Assembly (NCBI GenBank): GCA_022361035.1
Contig: JAKSBP010000240.1
Span: 1 to 34,749, forward strand
Source of the DNA: Clostridia bacterium
GTDB taxonomy: Bacteria; Bacillota; Clostridia; Peptostreptococcales; Caminicellaceae
DNA length: 34,749 nt
Direction of reading: 5' to 3'
Under the pieces are notes generated by a model. That model did not search any database. It was given only the letters and a program-made list of their open reading frames with translations, and had not been told where the DNA came from. Within the stretch, counting starts at the first letter, position 1. Each line of letters begins with the position of its first letter. The position numbers and the translations under genes were made by a program. Below are positions 1-6,957 of this stretch, in pieces.

Positions 1-118
1 ATCCGGTGGCAATAGCGAGGGGGATACACCTGTAACCATATCGAACACAGAAGTTAAGCCCTTCAGCGCCGATGGTACTTGGCGGGTAACTGCTTGGGAG
101 AGTAGGTCGTTGCCGGTT
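1..118 (+). rRNA. rrf: 5S ribosomal RNA
   Basis: The stretch has the conserved 5S core: GTAACCATATCGAACACAG near 32-51, followed by AAGTTAAGCCC and the GGGAGAGTAGGTC segment near 96-108. Bases 3-10 (CCGGTGGC) pair with 109-116 to close helix I, allowing G-U pairs, so the molecule is essentially complete at about 117 nt and begins at or just before the window edge. It is the last gene of an rRNA operon whose 23S gene would lie upstream of the window. Confidence 0.97.
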
Positions 119-125
119 AATTAAT

Positions 126-165
126 AAAAACCTGAAAAGAAAAATATTTTCTTTTCAGGTTTTTT
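126..165 (+). terminator. Rho-independent terminator of the rRNA operon
   Basis: AAAAACCTGAAAAGAAAA pairs almost perfectly with TTTTCTTTTCAGGTTTTT around a very short loop, and the 3' arm ends in a T-run. It lies a few bases after the 5S gene, as expected for the end of an rrn transcript. Confidence 0.93.
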
Positions 166-201
166 ATAATATATAAAAAATTATAAACTTATTATCAAAA
201 C

Positions 202-406
202 TGTGGATAAATATAAAATTTCTTATTTATTATATACAGTTAACCTAAAGGATATTTATAAAGGCTTTTTTATAAATAAAATAGTTGAAATTACAGAGGT
301 GTGTAGTGTGCACAACTTATTTTAAATTGGGCTTAAGCTTTAAAGTATTCACAGACCTGTTGATAAATATTTCTATACTCCTCACTTTGTCCACAGTTTT
401 TCCACA
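202..406. promoter_or_regulatory. Cluster of DnaA-box-like sites
   Basis: The gene-free stretch 166-599 contains one perfect DnaA box in reverse orientation (TGTGGATAA, 202-210) and three with a single mismatch to TTATCCACA: TGTTGATAA at 358-366 (reverse), TTGTCCACA at 387-395 and TTTTCCACA at 398-406 (both forward, 2 bp apart). The surroundings are extremely AT-rich. Gene order downstream places this near oriC in relatives. It could be a DnaA-binding cluster that titrates DnaA or controls initiation, or an origin remnant. No dnaA or dnaN is in view, so calling it oriC would go too far. Confidence 0.5.
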
Positions 407-599
407 TTTTTGTCGAATACATATAGTGTCTAAGAAAATTATAAACAACTATATGATGTGTTTACTACTAATTCAGTCTACATAAAACAACAAAACTAGA
501 ATAAATAGTACAAAAGAACTATAATTTCGATGAAGGAAATTTTAAGTAAATATAGAATAATTATTTTATAAGGAAATAAATTTAAGGGAATGATAAATT

Positions 600-791
600 A
601 TGGCTATCTTAAAGATGTCACTTAGAATAGTATTTTTAGTGTTATTATGTATTCCAATTGCTTATATTGAATACTACATCGTAAAAAATACTATATCCGA
701 TGTAATGAATAGTAAAAAGAAAAATTTATCTAAATCTACTAGTAGTGTAAACAACTACTATAGAAATGAGCATTTAAAGGTTGCAAAATAG
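600..791 (+). CDS. Small membrane protein of unknown function
   Basis: This encodes 63 residues. After a short basic start there is one hydrophobic segment (about residues 8-29, rich in V, L and I), then a polar, Lys/Ser/Asn-rich tail ending in K. The ATG is preceded by AAGGGA about 10 nt upstream, a modest ribosome binding site. Codon use is AT-rich like the neighbours. I do not recognise a family. It stands alone between the rRNA operon and the next membrane protein, with no overlapping better frame. It could be a spurious frame, but the signal-anchor-like start and the binding site favour a real small protein. Confidence 0.5.
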   Translation: MAILKMSLRIVFLVLLCIPIAYIEYYIVKNTISDVMNSKKKNLSKSTSSVNNYYRNEHLKVAK

Positions 792-1024
792 TTTGTATTA
801 TTTGTATCAAACTTCTTTTTGTAGTAGAAATAAAAAATAGTACAATTCAATACAATATAATTGGGGATTATTAAAAAAATAATTTGATATATATCTTTTT
901 TTTAATCCCTTATATATTTTAAATATGCTTAAGATTAAAAATACATAGAAAATCTTCTTAAATATGGCAAACTCATTTTTTATAGCTCTAAAGCTCTCTA
1001 ACTTATTGTAATTATTATAGAATA

Positions 1025-1045
1025 GTGATAATATGTTATTATCAC
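1025..1045. promoter_or_regulatory. Perfect 9-bp-arm palindrome, candidate operator
   Basis: GTGATAATA (1025-1033) and TATTATCAC (1037-1045) are perfect inverted repeats separated by 3 bp. They sit about 20 bp before the start of the next gene and just after a TATTAT-type -10-like sequence (about 1013-1018), where an operator would overlap the transcription start. Which protein binds is unknown. Confidence 0.4.
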
Positions 1046-1066
1046 ATTAAGTTGGGAGTTTTTTTT

Positions 1067-1585
1067 ATGTCACCAATGCTCAGACAAACTGTAAAGAAAA
1101 AAAATATAAGCTTTTTAAGGATACTAGCTATGATTGTTATTACAGTTATAATAATAAATGTAGCTATTGATTTTTTTACTAGATATGGAGCTTCCTATGG
1201 GAGTATAGCAGCGTTAATATCACTAATTTTCTGTACTACTGTTTGTGGATATATACTCTATAGAAACTTGGCCTACTATAATTATAAAATAATAGAAGAC
1301 GAACTAATGGTTGAGAGGGTTATAGGCAGATCAAATCACATATTCTTTCATATAAAGCCCAAGGATGTTATAAAAATAAAGCCTTATAATCAAATTGACC
1401 AAGATAATAAAGATATTAAGGAATATAAATTCACAATAAACGGTAATAAAAATAGCTGGTATGCTATCGAATTTTTAAAAGAAAACAAAGAACATAGACT
1501 TATACTAGAACCCAATGAAGCCTTTTTAAATGCATTGAAACGCAATTTTGATAAAACTCAAAATGATAGGGTTATTAGTTCTTGA
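1067..1585 (+). CDS. Two-helix membrane protein with a C-terminal soluble domain, unknown function
   Basis: The protein is 172 residues from the ATG at 1067, which follows GGGAG at normal distance. A GTG 42 bp upstream is in frame but lies inside a palindrome and lacks a binding site. After a basic N-terminus there are two hydrophobic helices, about residues 16-40 and 44-68. The remaining ~100 residues are soluble and alternate short beta-like stretches with charged turns (for example IIEDELMVERVIG, then KPKDVIKIKPY). That pattern resembles the bacterial PH-like domains found after a paired TM hairpin in small Bacillota membrane proteins, but I see no diagnostic motif. The palindrome at its promoter suggests it is regulated. 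Its role is unknown. Confidence 0.75.
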   Translation: MSPMLRQTVKKKNISFLRILAMIVITVIIINVAIDFFTRYGASYGSIAALISLIFCTTVCGYILYRNLAYYNYKIIEDELMVERVIGRSNHIFFHIKPKDVIKIKPYNQIDQDNKDIKEYKFTINGNKNSWYAIEFLKENKEHRLILEPNEAFLNALKRNFDKTQNDRVISS

Positions 1586-1597
1586 GCTAATAGCCCT
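1568..1597 (+). terminator. Hairpin at the end of the membrane-protein gene
   Basis: AGGGTTATTAG (1568-1578) pairs with CTAATAGCCCT (1587-1597) with a single G-U, and the stop codon sits in the loop. No clean T-run follows, so this may be a weak terminator or an RNA-stability hairpin. Confidence 0.35.
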
Positions 1598-1711
1598 ATA
1601 GTGCTATTATGCCTTTAATTTTAAGACATGGACATTCTTTATGAAAATCTTACTAATTGCCTTTATATGGCTTTCATTTATATCCTCCTTTAAGATATAA
1701 TTATAATAGAT

Positions 1712-1805
1712 GAGGAAATTGCATAATGCTTATATTATAGGTTTTGAGATTTTGAAGTTATATCTAGTAGTTAGTCTTTTGGGAACATAATTGTGCAATT
1801 TACTC
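1712..1805. repeat. Long inverted repeat in the leader of the decarboxylase gene
   Basis: GAGGAAATTGCATAAT (1712-1727) is nearly the reverse complement of 1787-1805, which ends GCAATTTACTC. The arms enclose about 60 bp. This lies in the 311-bp gap before the yaaO-like gene, which otherwise shows no gene. It could be a structured 5' leader or a small palindromic element. I recognise no riboswitch consensus in it. Confidence 0.4.
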
Positions 1806-1909
1806 AGATAAAAAATAATATCTTCATTTAAGATTATTCCTAGGTTTTATGAAAAAGTTTACTATACTCTAAAGGTTTGTCAAACTCTATAGGAGGAAGG
1901 GGTAATTTT

Positions 1910-3352
1910 TTGAAGGGTGCTATTCTACTTAATGAGCTAAAGAAACTTTCAAAACGAAACATGGTTTCATTTCATGTTCCTGGACATAAAAATGGGAAGC
2001 TATTAGAAAGATATAGCGTAGCAATGGGGAACAATATTGGAAAACTTGATATTACGGAGATACATGGTTCAGATAATTTGCACGCTCCAGAGGGAATAAT
2101 AAAAGAGGCACAGGAGAGGGCTAGAAAGTTTTATGGAGGAGATTATACATTTTTCTTAGTAAATGGTACTACTTGTGGCGTTATTTCTATGATAATGGCG
2201 GTAACAAATCCTGGAGATAAAATCATAGTACCGAGGGATTGCCATAAATCGGTAATAAATGGAATAATACTTGGTGGATTGGCTCCTGTTTATGTAAAGC
2301 CTGAAATAGATTCAGCTCTATCCTTAAGTATGGGTATTACTCCACAATCTATAGAGAGTACTATTAAAGAATATCCAGATATAAAGGCTGTTATTATTAC
2401 ATATCCTAACTATTATGGAGTATGCAGCGATATTCAAAAAATAGCTGAAATAGTTCATAGATATGATAAAGTTTTTCTTGTAGATGAAGCCCACGGTTCT
2501 CATTTTAAGCTAAGTGACAAACTTCCAATATCGGCTTTAGATGCTGGTGCAGATATTGTTGTTCAAAGCACCCACAAGACCTTACCAGCCCTTACTCAAG
2601 CTTCTATGCTTCATGCAAAAGATGGAAGGGTAGATATAGATAAACTTAAGTTTATGCTGTCTTTAAACCAAAGCAGCAGTCCATCCTATTTACTTATGGC
2701 ATCTTTAGATTTAGCAATGGCTATAGTAGGTGAAGAAGGAAACTTCTTAATGGAAAAACTCCTAGATAACCTTAATAATTTTATAGAAGAGGTTAAAAAA
2801 ATACAAGGATTAGAGATACTTTCTAAGGAGATTATAGGAAAACATGGCGTTAAAGATATAGATAGAACTAAGATAACTATTAATATGAAAAAATTAGGTA
2901 TAGAAGGTACTAGACTTGAAGAAATTTTAAGGAAAAAATATAATATACAGATTGAGATGGCTGATATACATAATATATTGGTAGTGTCATCAATAGCTAA
3001 TGATAAAAATGATTTTAACAGATTGCTTAAGGCATTGAGGGCAATAGCTAATGACAAAGGAATTGTACATAGAAAGACATTAATTCCAGAGTTTAGTTTT
3101 ATGATACCTAAGATAGGTTTTTTACCTAGAGAAGCCCTGTATAGAGAAAAGGAATCCATACCATTTATTGAAAGTGGTGGAAGGGCCAGTGGAGAATATA
3201 TAATACCATATCCCCCAGGTATTCCCCTAATTTGTCCTGGCGAAATAATTAGTGAAGAAGTTATTGAATATGTAAAATTACTTAAGGATTTAGGCATAAG
3301 CATAATTGGAATGAGCCAAAGGTCCTTAGACACAATAAAAGTCATAAAATAG
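1910..3352 (+). CDS. PLP-dependent Orn/Lys/Arg decarboxylase family protein (YaaO/SpeA-like)
   Basis: This is a 480-residue fold-type I PLP enzyme of the Orn/Lys/Arg decarboxylase family, which makes cadaverine, putrescine or agmatine from basic amino acids. The start is the TTG at 1910, behind a strong AGGAGGAAGGGG; an in-frame TTG at 1877 lies upstream of that site. Visible motifs are SFHVPGHKNG near the N-terminus, HGSDNLHAPEG, a VNGTTCG cofactor-phosphate loop, the VDEAHGSHF aspartate/histidine motif that contacts the cofactor, and STHKTL with the Schiff-base lysine at K223. The C-terminal domain ends with the PPGIPLICPGE motif. The short length and the position before tmk match B. subtilis yaaO. 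Substrate cannot be read from sequence: lysine, arginine and ornithine all remain possible. It is followed 13 bp later by tmk and probably co-transcribed. Confidence 0.93.
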   Translation: MKGAILLNELKKLSKRNMVSFHVPGHKNGKLLERYSVAMGNNIGKLDITEIHGSDNLHAPEGIIKEAQERARKFYGGDYTFFLVNGTTCGVISMIMAVTNPGDKIIVPRDCHKSVINGIILGGLAPVYVKPEIDSALSLSMGITPQSIESTIKEYPDIKAVIITYPNYYGVCSDIQKIAEIVHRYDKVFLVDEAHGSHFKLSDKLPISALDAGADIVVQSTHKTLPALTQASMLHAKDGRVDIDKLKFMLSLNQSSSPSYLLMASLDLAMAIVGEEGNFLMEKLLDNLNNFIEEVKKIQGLEILSKEIIGKHGVKDIDRTKITINMKKLGIEGTRLEEILRKKYNIQIEMADIHNILVVSSIANDKNDFNRLLKALRAIANDKGIVHRKTLIPEFSFMIPKIGFLPREALYREKESIPFIESGGRASGEYIIPYPPGIPLICPGEIISEEVIEYVKLLKDLGISIIGMSQRSLDTIKVIK

Positions 3353-3365
3353 AGAGAGGGATAAG

Positions 3366-3989
3366 ATGAGAGGAGTATTCATAACCTTTGAAGGGCCAGA
3401 CGGATCGGGAAAAACTACACAGATAAAGCTATTAGAGCAATATTTCAAGGAGAAGGGTTATGATATATTAATAACTAGGGAGCCCGGTGGAACTAAGATA
3501 AGCGAGCAAATTCGATCTGTAATATTGGATAAGAATAATATTGAAATGGACAGTATAACAGAAGCCCTACTTTATGCTGCATCAAGGGCTCAACATGTTG
3601 CAGAGTTTATAAGACCTGCACTTTTAAAGGGAAAGGCAATTATATGTGATAGATTTGTGGATTCCAGTATAGTGTACCAAGGTATAGGAAGAAGCTTAGG
3701 TATAGATTTTGTTAAAAAAATCAATGATATGGCTATCGGGGGGACTGAACCTAATATAACTTTTCTTTTGAAAGTTTCTCCAGAGATAGGGCTAGCTAGA
3801 AAATTTTCATCCCATGAATGTAATAGATTAGATATGGAAAATCTTGAATTTCATGATGAGGTTTATGAAGGATATCTTAAACTTGAAAAGTTATATCCAG
3901 AGAGAGTAATAGGCATAGATGCAAGGAAGTCTATTGAAGAAGTCCATAGGGAGATAATAAATATAATTAATAATAGATTAGAGTTATAA
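3366..3989 (+). CDS. tmk: Thymidylate kinase
   Basis: This 207-residue enzyme phosphorylates dTMP to dTDP with ATP, an essential cytoplasmic step of DNA precursor synthesis. The P-loop GPDGSGKTT is at residues 10-18. TREPGGT (the dTMP-binding DR/RE loop region), DRFVDSSIVYQG (the DR-Y motif) and the lid region follow in the usual order and spacing, and the length is typical. The ATG is preceded by GAGAGGG at close range. It lies 13 bp after the decarboxylase gene and before darA, as in other Bacillota. Confidence 0.97.
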   Translation: MRGVFITFEGPDGSGKTTQIKLLEQYFKEKGYDILITREPGGTKISEQIRSVILDKNNIEMDSITEALLYAASRAQHVAEFIRPALLKGKAIICDRFVDSSIVYQGIGRSLGIDFVKKINDMAIGGTEPNITFLLKVSPEIGLARKFSSHECNRLDMENLEFHDEVYEGYLKLEKLYPERVIGIDARKSIEEVHREIINIINNRLEL

Positions 3990-4086
3990 AAATGAGAAAA
4001 ATACATCAAGCCTTTTAATTTCGATTTTTTCAATATCCTTAGAGGACTATATTAGAAAATATGAAACTTAAGAAAGGAGAATTGGA

Positions 4087-4413
4087 ATGAAACTTATTAT
4101 TGCTATAGTCCATGACGATGACTCCCATAGATTGCTTGAGAAGTTAACCGAGGCTAAGTTTGGAGTTACAAAGCTGGCTTCAACAGGAGGCTTTTTAAAA
4201 TCGGGAAACACTACACTTTTAGTAGGGGTTAAAGAGAAGGAAGTTAATAATGTAATCAATATTATAAAGGACATATGTAAAACTAGAAATGAAATCAAGG
4301 CAGCTTCTCCAATGATAGCAGATAACTCTAGCTATATTCCTATACCTATTGAGGTAGTTGTTGGAGGAGCAACAATATTTGTTGTTGATATCGAGAGATT
4401 TGAAAAAGTGTAA
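4087..4413 (+). CDS. darA: Cyclic-di-AMP receptor protein DarA (PstA/YaaQ)
   Basis: The product is a 108-residue PII-like trimeric protein that binds cyclic di-AMP in the cytosol. It matches DarA in length and layout: MKLIIAIV at the start, the loop GGFLKSGNTTLLVG around residues 38-51 that contributes to nucleotide binding, and a VVGGATIFVVD strand near the C-terminus. AAAGGAG precedes the ATG. The place between tmk and holB is the conserved one, but the yaaR gene that normally follows it is absent; 117 bp of AT-rich sequence separates it from holB. The downstream partner of DarA is not established in most species. Confidence 0.95.
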   Translation: MKLIIAIVHDDDSHRLLEKLTEAKFGVTKLASTGGFLKSGNTTLLVGVKEKEVNNVINIIKDICKTRNEIKAASPMIADNSSYIPIPIEVVVGGATIFVVDIERFEKV

Positions 4414-4530
4414 TGAAATATTATAAAAAATAATAGGCTTTAAGGTATGGGCAGCTTTTCATAAAAGGATGTAGAAGACTTCAATTTTTTAATTAAGTAA
4501 TATTGGTTACTATAGAAAGGGTTATAAACT

Positions 4531-5508
4531 ATGGGCTTTGAAAAAATTATAGGACATGGTAAAATAATAGATTTTCTAAGGACAGCAATAAAAAGCGATA
4601 GACTGGCCCATGCATATATTTTTGAAGGTCCAGAGGGAGTTGGCAAAAAATTAGTATCAATAGAGTTTGCTAAGGCTATAAATTGTAAAAGTAAAAGCCT
4701 TGGCTGTAAAATATGCTCATCCTGTGTGAAGGTAAATAAAGACAATCATCCTGATGTGAATATAATAGAACCCGATGGTAATAGCATAAAGAATAAGCAG
4801 ATTGAGGGGTTTCAAAATGATATTCTTTTAAGGCCATATGAAAGTAATAGGAAGATATTTATAATAGAGGCCTCCGATACTATGACTATTAGTGCACAAA
4901 ATCGACTTTTGAAAATATTAGAAGAACCGCCCCAGTATGCTATGATTATTCTCGTTACTGAAAATTCACATAATTTGCTTCCTACTATAAGGTCTAGGAG
5001 TCAAAGAATAAAATTTAATAGGATACCAAAAAAATTAATAGAAGAGTATCTTATAGAAAATTATAATATTGAGAGTAAAGATGCATCAGTTTTTGGGGAG
5101 TTTTCTGATGGTTCATTAGAAAAAGCAATAAACATATATGAGTCTGAAGAATTTAAAGGCAGAAGAGAGATGGTCATAGATATAATAGATGAAATAATAA
5201 AGGGGGATAAAATAAAGCTTTTGGATTCTATGGCTTTTTTTGAAAAGAATAAAGAGAAGATTACAGAAATATTAGATTTTTTTACAATTTGGTTTAGAGA
5301 TTTGCTATTATTAGCTGAGACTGGAGAACGTAAGTATTTATTAAATATAGATAAAATAGATAATTTAAATATACATGTAGGGCAAGTATCCCTTGAAGGT
5401 ATATCCAAGTCCATAGATATTGTAGAACAAACTAGAAAAAATTTAAATTGGAATGTGAATTTTAATCTAAGCATTGAGACTATGCTCTTGAATTTACAGG
5501 AGGTATAA
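4531..5508 (+). CDS. holB: DNA polymerase III delta' subunit
   Basis: The 325-residue protein is the delta' subunit of the clamp-loader complex, which loads the sliding clamp with DnaX and delta. Walker A GPEGVGKK is at residues 33-40, followed by the zinc-binding cysteines C52, C59, C62 and C65. ASDTMTISAQNRLLKILEEPP is the sensor/SRC-type region, and TIRSRSQ completes the AAA+ core. The C-terminal helical domain is low in conservation as usual. The stop is only 2 bp before the ricT start, so the two are translationally coupled. Confidence 0.95.
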   Translation: MGFEKIIGHGKIIDFLRTAIKSDRLAHAYIFEGPEGVGKKLVSIEFAKAINCKSKSLGCKICSSCVKVNKDNHPDVNIIEPDGNSIKNKQIEGFQNDILLRPYESNRKIFIIEASDTMTISAQNRLLKILEEPPQYAMIILVTENSHNLLPTIRSRSQRIKFNRIPKKLIEEYLIENYNIESKDASVFGEFSDGSLEKAINIYESEEFKGRREMVIDIIDEIIKGDKIKLLDSMAFFEKNKEKITEILDFFTIWFRDLLLLAETGERKYLLNIDKIDNLNIHVGQVSLEGISKSIDIVEQTRKNLNWNVNFNLSIETMLLNLQEV

Positions 5509-5510
5509 TT

Positions 5511-6413
5511 ATGGTAAGGGTTATAGGAGTTAGATTTAAAAAAGCAGGAAAAATATATTACTTTGATCCCCATAATATTCACGTAAAAAAGGACCAAAAC
5601 GTTATTGTGGAAACAGCTAGAGGAGTAGAATTTGGGGAAGTAGTGGTAGGTTTAAAGGAGATTACTGAAGAAGAAATTGTTGCTCCTTTAAAAAAAGTAT
5701 TAAGAATTGCTACCTTGGAAGATGAAATCATAAATAAAGAAAATAAAGAAAAACAACAAAAAGCATTTCAAATATGTTTAGAAAAAATAGAAGAGCATGG
5801 TTTAGAAATGAAGCTTATTGATGTGGAATATACCTTTGATAATAATAAGGTCATATTTTATTTTACTGCCGACGGTAGGGTAGACTTTAGAGAACTGGTT
5901 AAGGATTTGGCATCAATATTCAGAACTAGGATTGAACTTAGGCAGATTGGTGTTAGAGATGAAGCTAAAATGATAGGTGGTATAGGGCCCTGTGGAGTGG
6001 GTCTATGCTGTTCAACTTGGCTGGGAGAATTTGAACCAGTATCTATTAAGATGGCTAAGGAACAAAGTTTATCATTAAATCCTACAAAGATTTCGGGGAT
6101 TTGTGGTAGACTTATGTGTTGCTTAAGATATGAACATGAAAGTTATATAGAGCTTAGAAGGGGATTGGCTAATCCAGGAGAAAAAGTGATTACCTCAAAG
6201 GGCCCTGCTATTGTTATTGATAATAATATATTACTTGAATCCGTTAAAGTTAGACTTATAGTAAAGGAAGATGGGAAGAAAAAAGATGTAAGTTTAAGTG
6301 ATGATATTTATATATTCCATAAAAATGAAGTAGAGAGAACTGGTAATGTCGATATTCAGCAAGAAGATGAAGATATAGAGGATTTAGAATTCCTAGAAGA
6401 TTTACAGGAATAA
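5511..6413 (+). CDS. ricT: PSP1-domain protein RicT (YaaT)
   Basis: This 300-residue protein carries the PSP1 C-terminal domain. In B. subtilis RicT acts with RicA (YlbF) and RicF (YmcA) in a complex that binds [4Fe-4S] clusters and promotes RNase Y-dependent mRNA maturation, affecting sporulation and competence. The cysteine signature is intact: C161, C166 and C167 in the CGVGLCC segment and C198, C203 and C204 in CGRLMCC. A strong AGGAGGT inside the holB end drives it. The last ~35 residues are an acidic Asp/Glu-rich tail. The yabA gene that follows it in B. subtilis is absent here, and a hairpin terminator ends the block. Confidence 0.94.
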   Translation: MVRVIGVRFKKAGKIYYFDPHNIHVKKDQNVIVETARGVEFGEVVVGLKEITEEEIVAPLKKVLRIATLEDEIINKENKEKQQKAFQICLEKIEEHGLEMKLIDVEYTFDNNKVIFYFTADGRVDFRELVKDLASIFRTRIELRQIGVRDEAKMIGGIGPCGVGLCCSTWLGEFEPVSIKMAKEQSLSLNPTKISGICGRLMCCLRYEHESYIELRRGLANPGEKVITSKGPAIVIDNNILLESVKVRLIVKEDGKKKDVSLSDDIYIFHKNEVERTGNVDIQQEDEDIEDLEFLEDLQE

Positions 6414-6450
6414 GAGAGCAGAGAATATAACTAAAAATATAACTTCAATC

Positions 6451-6492
6451 AATACTTTAAGTATTTAAATTAAATATTTAAAGTATTTTTTT
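6451..6492 (+). terminator. Rho-independent terminator after ricT
   Basis: AATACTTTAAGTATTT (6451-6466) pairs with AAATATTTAAAGTATT (6472-6487) with one G-U, around a 5-nt loop and followed directly by a T-run. It closes the yaaO-tmk-darA-holB-ricT unit. Confidence 0.85.
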
Positions 6493-6542
6493 GAAAAATT
6501 TTTAATTATTCTTTAAATTTTTTATATAATAAAATAAAGGGT

Positions 6543-6600
6543 CCTATTAAATAATAAAAGGTATAATAAAAAATATATCAAGTGGTTATAATTTAATAGG
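6543..6600. promoter_or_regulatory. Ferredoxin promoter region flanked by a 10-bp inverted repeat
   Basis: CCTATTAAAT (6543-6552) and ATTTAATAGG (6591-6600) are perfect inverted repeats 38 bp apart. A TATAAT hexamer (6587-6592) sits at the inner edge of the right arm, but no good -35 is evident at 16-18 bp. The arrangement could be a pair of operator half-sites around the ferredoxin promoter, or a hairpin in its leader. Confidence 0.35.
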
Positions 6601-6643
6601 AAAGAAAAAGACTTTAAATTATATTTGGGAGGTGAAATAGATT

Positions 6644-6814
6644 ATGGCCTATGTTATTGATGAGAGTTGCATTAACTGTGGTGCATGTGAGCCCGAATGT
6701 CCTGTTGATGTAATAAGCGCTGGAGAGGAGAAATATGTTATTGATGCAGCGGGATGTATTGATTGTGGTGCTTGTGCTAATGTCTGTCCGGTAGACGCTC
6801 CCCATCCTGAGTAG
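6644..6814 (+). CDS. 2[4Fe-4S] ferredoxin, clostridial type
   Basis: The protein has 56 residues. It contains two CxxCxxCxxxCP motifs: C9, C12, C15, C19 and C38, C41, C44, C48. This is the classical small 8-iron ferredoxin that carries low-potential electrons for pyruvate:ferredoxin oxidoreductase, hydrogenases and bifurcating enzymes in anaerobes. The length and the PVDVI/PVDAP turns after each cluster are typical. TGGGAGGTG stands about 8 nt before the ATG. It is monocistronic, with a promoter-like region upstream and a strong terminator directly after. Confidence 0.96.
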   Translation: MAYVIDESCINCGACEPECPVDVISAGEEKYVIDAAGCIDCGACANVCPVDAPHPE

Positions 6815-6822
6815 TTAAATGG

Positions 6823-6850
6823 AGACCCTTAGAGATAAAGGGTCTTTTTT
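6823..6850 (+). terminator. Rho-independent terminator after the ferredoxin gene
   Basis: AGACCCTT (6823-6830) pairs with AAGGGTCT (6838-6845) and is followed by six T residues. Confidence 0.93.
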
Positions 6851-6957
6851 GTTTTTCTTATAAGTTCAATATACATATCTTTGTTCTTAACCTATTTCAT
6901 GATAAAATTTATATAAAGTATTAAAAAAATTAATAAGACTTTTCGGAGATGGTTAAA

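Noticed and set aside
285..485. 66-codon forward frame after the rRNA operon
   Set aside because: It overlaps the DnaA-box-like cluster, has no ribosome binding site and its composition is that of random AT-rich sequence.
2686..3345. Long minus-strand frame opposite the decarboxylase gene
   Set aside because: The forward frame carries a full set of PLP-enzyme motifs; the minus frame shows no motif and is a shadow of low-stop codon usage.
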